Of a stretch of 64,000 nucleotides of DNA, positions 62,474 through 64,000 are shown in pieces. The stretch spans positions 1 to 64,000 of the forward strand of contig USOX01000007.1 of NCBI GenBank assembly GCA_900556485.1. Direction: 5' to 3'. A program made the translations under genes and the position numbers. The notes under the pieces are model-generated. The model worked only from the letters and a program-made list of their open reading frames with translations, had not been told where the DNA came from and made no database searches. Origin of the DNA: an uncultured Dysgonomonas sp. (lineage in GTDB: Bacteria; Bacteroidota; Bacteroidia; Bacteroidales; Dysgonomonadaceae). Each line of letters starts with the position of its first letter. Position 1 is the stretch's first letter.

Positions 62474-64000
62474 TTATCCTATTTGACTACCGGGTGCTAC
62501 TTCTTTCGGTGGCTGTATTAAAGAAAGACTACCATCTTTATCTTCCACAGATAACAACATTCCTTGCGATTCTATTCCTCTAAGCTTACGTGGTTCCAGG
62601 TTGGCAATAAAACAAACTTGTTTTCCAACGAGCTCTTCGGGCTTATACCACGCTGCAATACCGGAAATGATAGTACGTTTACTCATTCCATCATCTATCA
62701 GAAATTGAAGTAGTTTGTCTGCTTTAGGTACTTTAGTACATTCTAAAACTGTACCTATTCTAATATCAACTTTTGCAAAATCATCAAAAGCGATATTCTC
62801 CTTTTGTGGAGCAACTTTTATTTCTACTTGCTCATTTGCTTTCTTAGTGTCCAGTAGTTTTTGTATTTGCTTTTCAATAGTTTCATCTTCTATTTTAGCA
62901 AATAACAGTTCTGATTTATTTAGTGGATGACCAACAGGCAATAGATCAGTCCTGCCTAGCTGATTCCATTCCAGATTATCAACATTGATAAACTCCCTTA
63001 TTTTCTTAGCGCTAAATGGTAAGAACGGTTCGAAAGCAATAGCCAGATTTGCAGTTATTTGCAACGATATATTCATAATAGTTTCTACACGTGCCATATC
63101 AGTCTTCGCAACTTTCCAAGGCTCAGTATCAGCTAAATATTTGTTACCAATCCGCGCAAGGTTCATAGCTTCTTTCAATGCATCACGGAAACGGTAAGTG
63201 TCAAGATATGATTCAACTACAGCTTTTACATCAGCAAATTCTTTTAATGTTTCTTTATCATAGTCTGTCAGTTCATTCAACTGAGGAACTTTGTTATCAA
63301 AGTATTTCTGAGTAAGAACTAATGCCCGGTTTATGAAATTACCTAGGATAGCCACTAATTCATTATTATTGCGGGCTTGAAAATCTTTCCAGGTAAAGTC
63401 ATTATCTTTTGTCTCAGGGGCATTTGCAGTAAGTACATAGCGAAGAATATCCTGTTGTCCCGGAAAATCTTCAAGATATTCGTGCAACCATACAGCCCAA
63501 TTACGGGAGGTCGATATTTTATCACCCTCAAGATTCAAAAATTCATTAGCAGGAACATTTTCAGGCAATATAAATGAACCTTCAGCTTTTAACATTGCAG
63601 GGAATACAATACAATGGAATACAATATTATCTTTTCCTATAAAATGCAGTAGTTTGGTATCTTCCGATTTCCACCATTTTTCCCAGCTGTCAGGAAATAA
63701 TTCTATTGTATTAGAAATATATCCAATAGGAGCATCAAACCACACATAAAGCACTTTGCCTTTTGCATCAGGCAGAGGAATTGGTACGCCCCAATCGAGG
63801 TCGCGGCTAACAGCACGAGGTTGCAATCCCATATCCAGCCACGATTTACATTGACCATATACATTCGATTTCCATTCCTTATGGTCTTCAAGTATCCATT
63901 GACGAAGCCATGCTTCATGTTTATCTAAAGGCAAGTACCAGTGCTTAGTTTCACGCATTACAGGTGTAGAACCCGAAATAGTTGAACGGGGATTTATTAA
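62474..64000 (-). CDS. metG: Methionyl-tRNA synthetase (5' end beyond window)
   Basis: The frame is open to the window edge; residues before the first internal methionine ([12 protein letters not shown]) still match MetRS, so the N-terminal catalytic portion lies outside. Visible are [36 protein letters not shown], the signature loop KISTS (KMSKS equivalent), the anticodon-binding helices ([14 protein letters not shown] ...), and the C-terminal tRNA-binding domain ([24 protein letters not shown] ... SQG). It charges tRNA-Met, including the initiator. A terminator follows. Confidence 0.96.
   Translation of the reverse strand, partial: LINPRSTISGSTPVMRETKHWYLPLDKHEAWLRQWILEDHKEWKSNVYGQCKSWLDMGLQPRAVSRDLDWGVPIPLPDAKGKVLYVWFDAPIGYISNTIELFPDSWEKWWKSEDTKLLHFIGKDNIVFHCIVFPAMLKAEGSFILPENVPANEFLNLEGDKISTSRNWAVWLHEYLEDFPGQQDILRYVLTANAPETKDNDFTWKDFQARNNNELVAILGNFINRALVLTQKYFDNKVPQLNELTDYDKETLKEFADVKAVVESYLDTYRFRDALKEAMNLARIGNKYLADTEPWKVAKTDMARVETIMNISLQITANLAIAFEPFLPFSAKKIREFINVDNLEWNQLGRTDLLPVGHPLNKSELLFAKIEDETIEKQIQKLLDTKKANEQVEIKVAPQKENIAFDDFAKVDIRIGTVLECTKVPKADKLLQFLIDDGMSKRTIISGIAAWYKPEELVGKQVCFIANLEPRKLRGIESQGMLLSVEDKDGSLSLIQPPKEVAPGSQIG

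Noticed and set aside
62474..64000. KISTS in place of KMSKS in MetG
   Set aside because: This variant fits the tolerated pattern of the signature loop in this class of MetRS; not considered unusual without a comparison set.

Overview
The window is a stretch of a Bacteroidales chromosome. It is AT-rich, has SusC/SusD pairs driven by an ECF sigma/FecR anti-sigma pair, Bacteroidetes-type promoters (TTTG ... TAnnTTTG), a haem-based nrfHA/resB/ccsA nitrite-ammonification block and lytS/lytTR-type regulators. The mix fits Dysgonomonas/Parabacteroides-like relatives, but the species cannot be fixed from sequence reading alone.

Layout. 1-1.05 kb: the 3' end of a 23S rRNA gene, 5S rRNA with terminator, and tRNA-Arg(UCU). 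0.8-4.9 kb: mobile-element debris. A large serine recombinase fragment abuts the tRNA-Arg 3' end and is cut by an intact IS21-family element (istA/istB, 52-bp perfect terminal inverted repeats, no target duplication). Beyond the IS lie two short coding tails. 5.5-26.7 kb: a polysaccharide-utilisation-type locus (ECF sigma, FecR, STN-SusC, SusD, two surface lipoproteins, then GH123, GH35, GH92, a Gfo/Idh/MocA oxidoreductase coupled to a DUF1080 protein, GH89, and a five-bladed-propeller glycosidase). The exo-enzymes point to an animal-type glycan (N-/O-glycan or glycolipid) with terminal GlcNAc, GalNAc, Gal and Man. 26.8-33.1 kb: a MarR-controlled RND efflux operon on the minus strand. 33.4-37.5 kb: LytS/LytTR two-component pair, an NmrA-like oxidoreductase, GrpB-like protein and an AlkD-like protein. 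37.7-44.8 kb: porin-nrfH-nrfA, then resB-ccsA for cytochrome c assembly, a Crp/Fnr regulator and a DnaQ-like exonuclease. 45-52 kb: aryl-acid/aryl-pyruvate metabolism (PaaK ligase and ACT protein; omega-amidase, IorA, IorB and aminotransferase in one minus-strand operon) flanking a bactofilin. 52.3-59.1 kb: a large VIT/vWA/TPR/DUF2135 lipoprotein, an epimerase, DUF2461, SPOR and MBL-fold proteins. 59.1-64 kb: pyrB-pyrI-flavin reductase, a tiny self-contained transcription unit, an orphan lipoprotein, and metG running off the window.

The most interesting undescribed-looking signals are (i) a 52-nt element, equally spaced in three copies and weaker in a fourth, placed upstream of resB, paaK, the VIT gene and pyrB; (ii) a mini-gene at 61.2-61.4 kb with promoter, Shine-Dalgarno, 26-codon ORF and strong terminator; (iii) the oxidoreductase/DUF1080 pair, which suggests keto-sugar (3-oxidation) chemistry inside a host-glycan locus; and (iv) the IS-scarred tRNA-Arg integration site.
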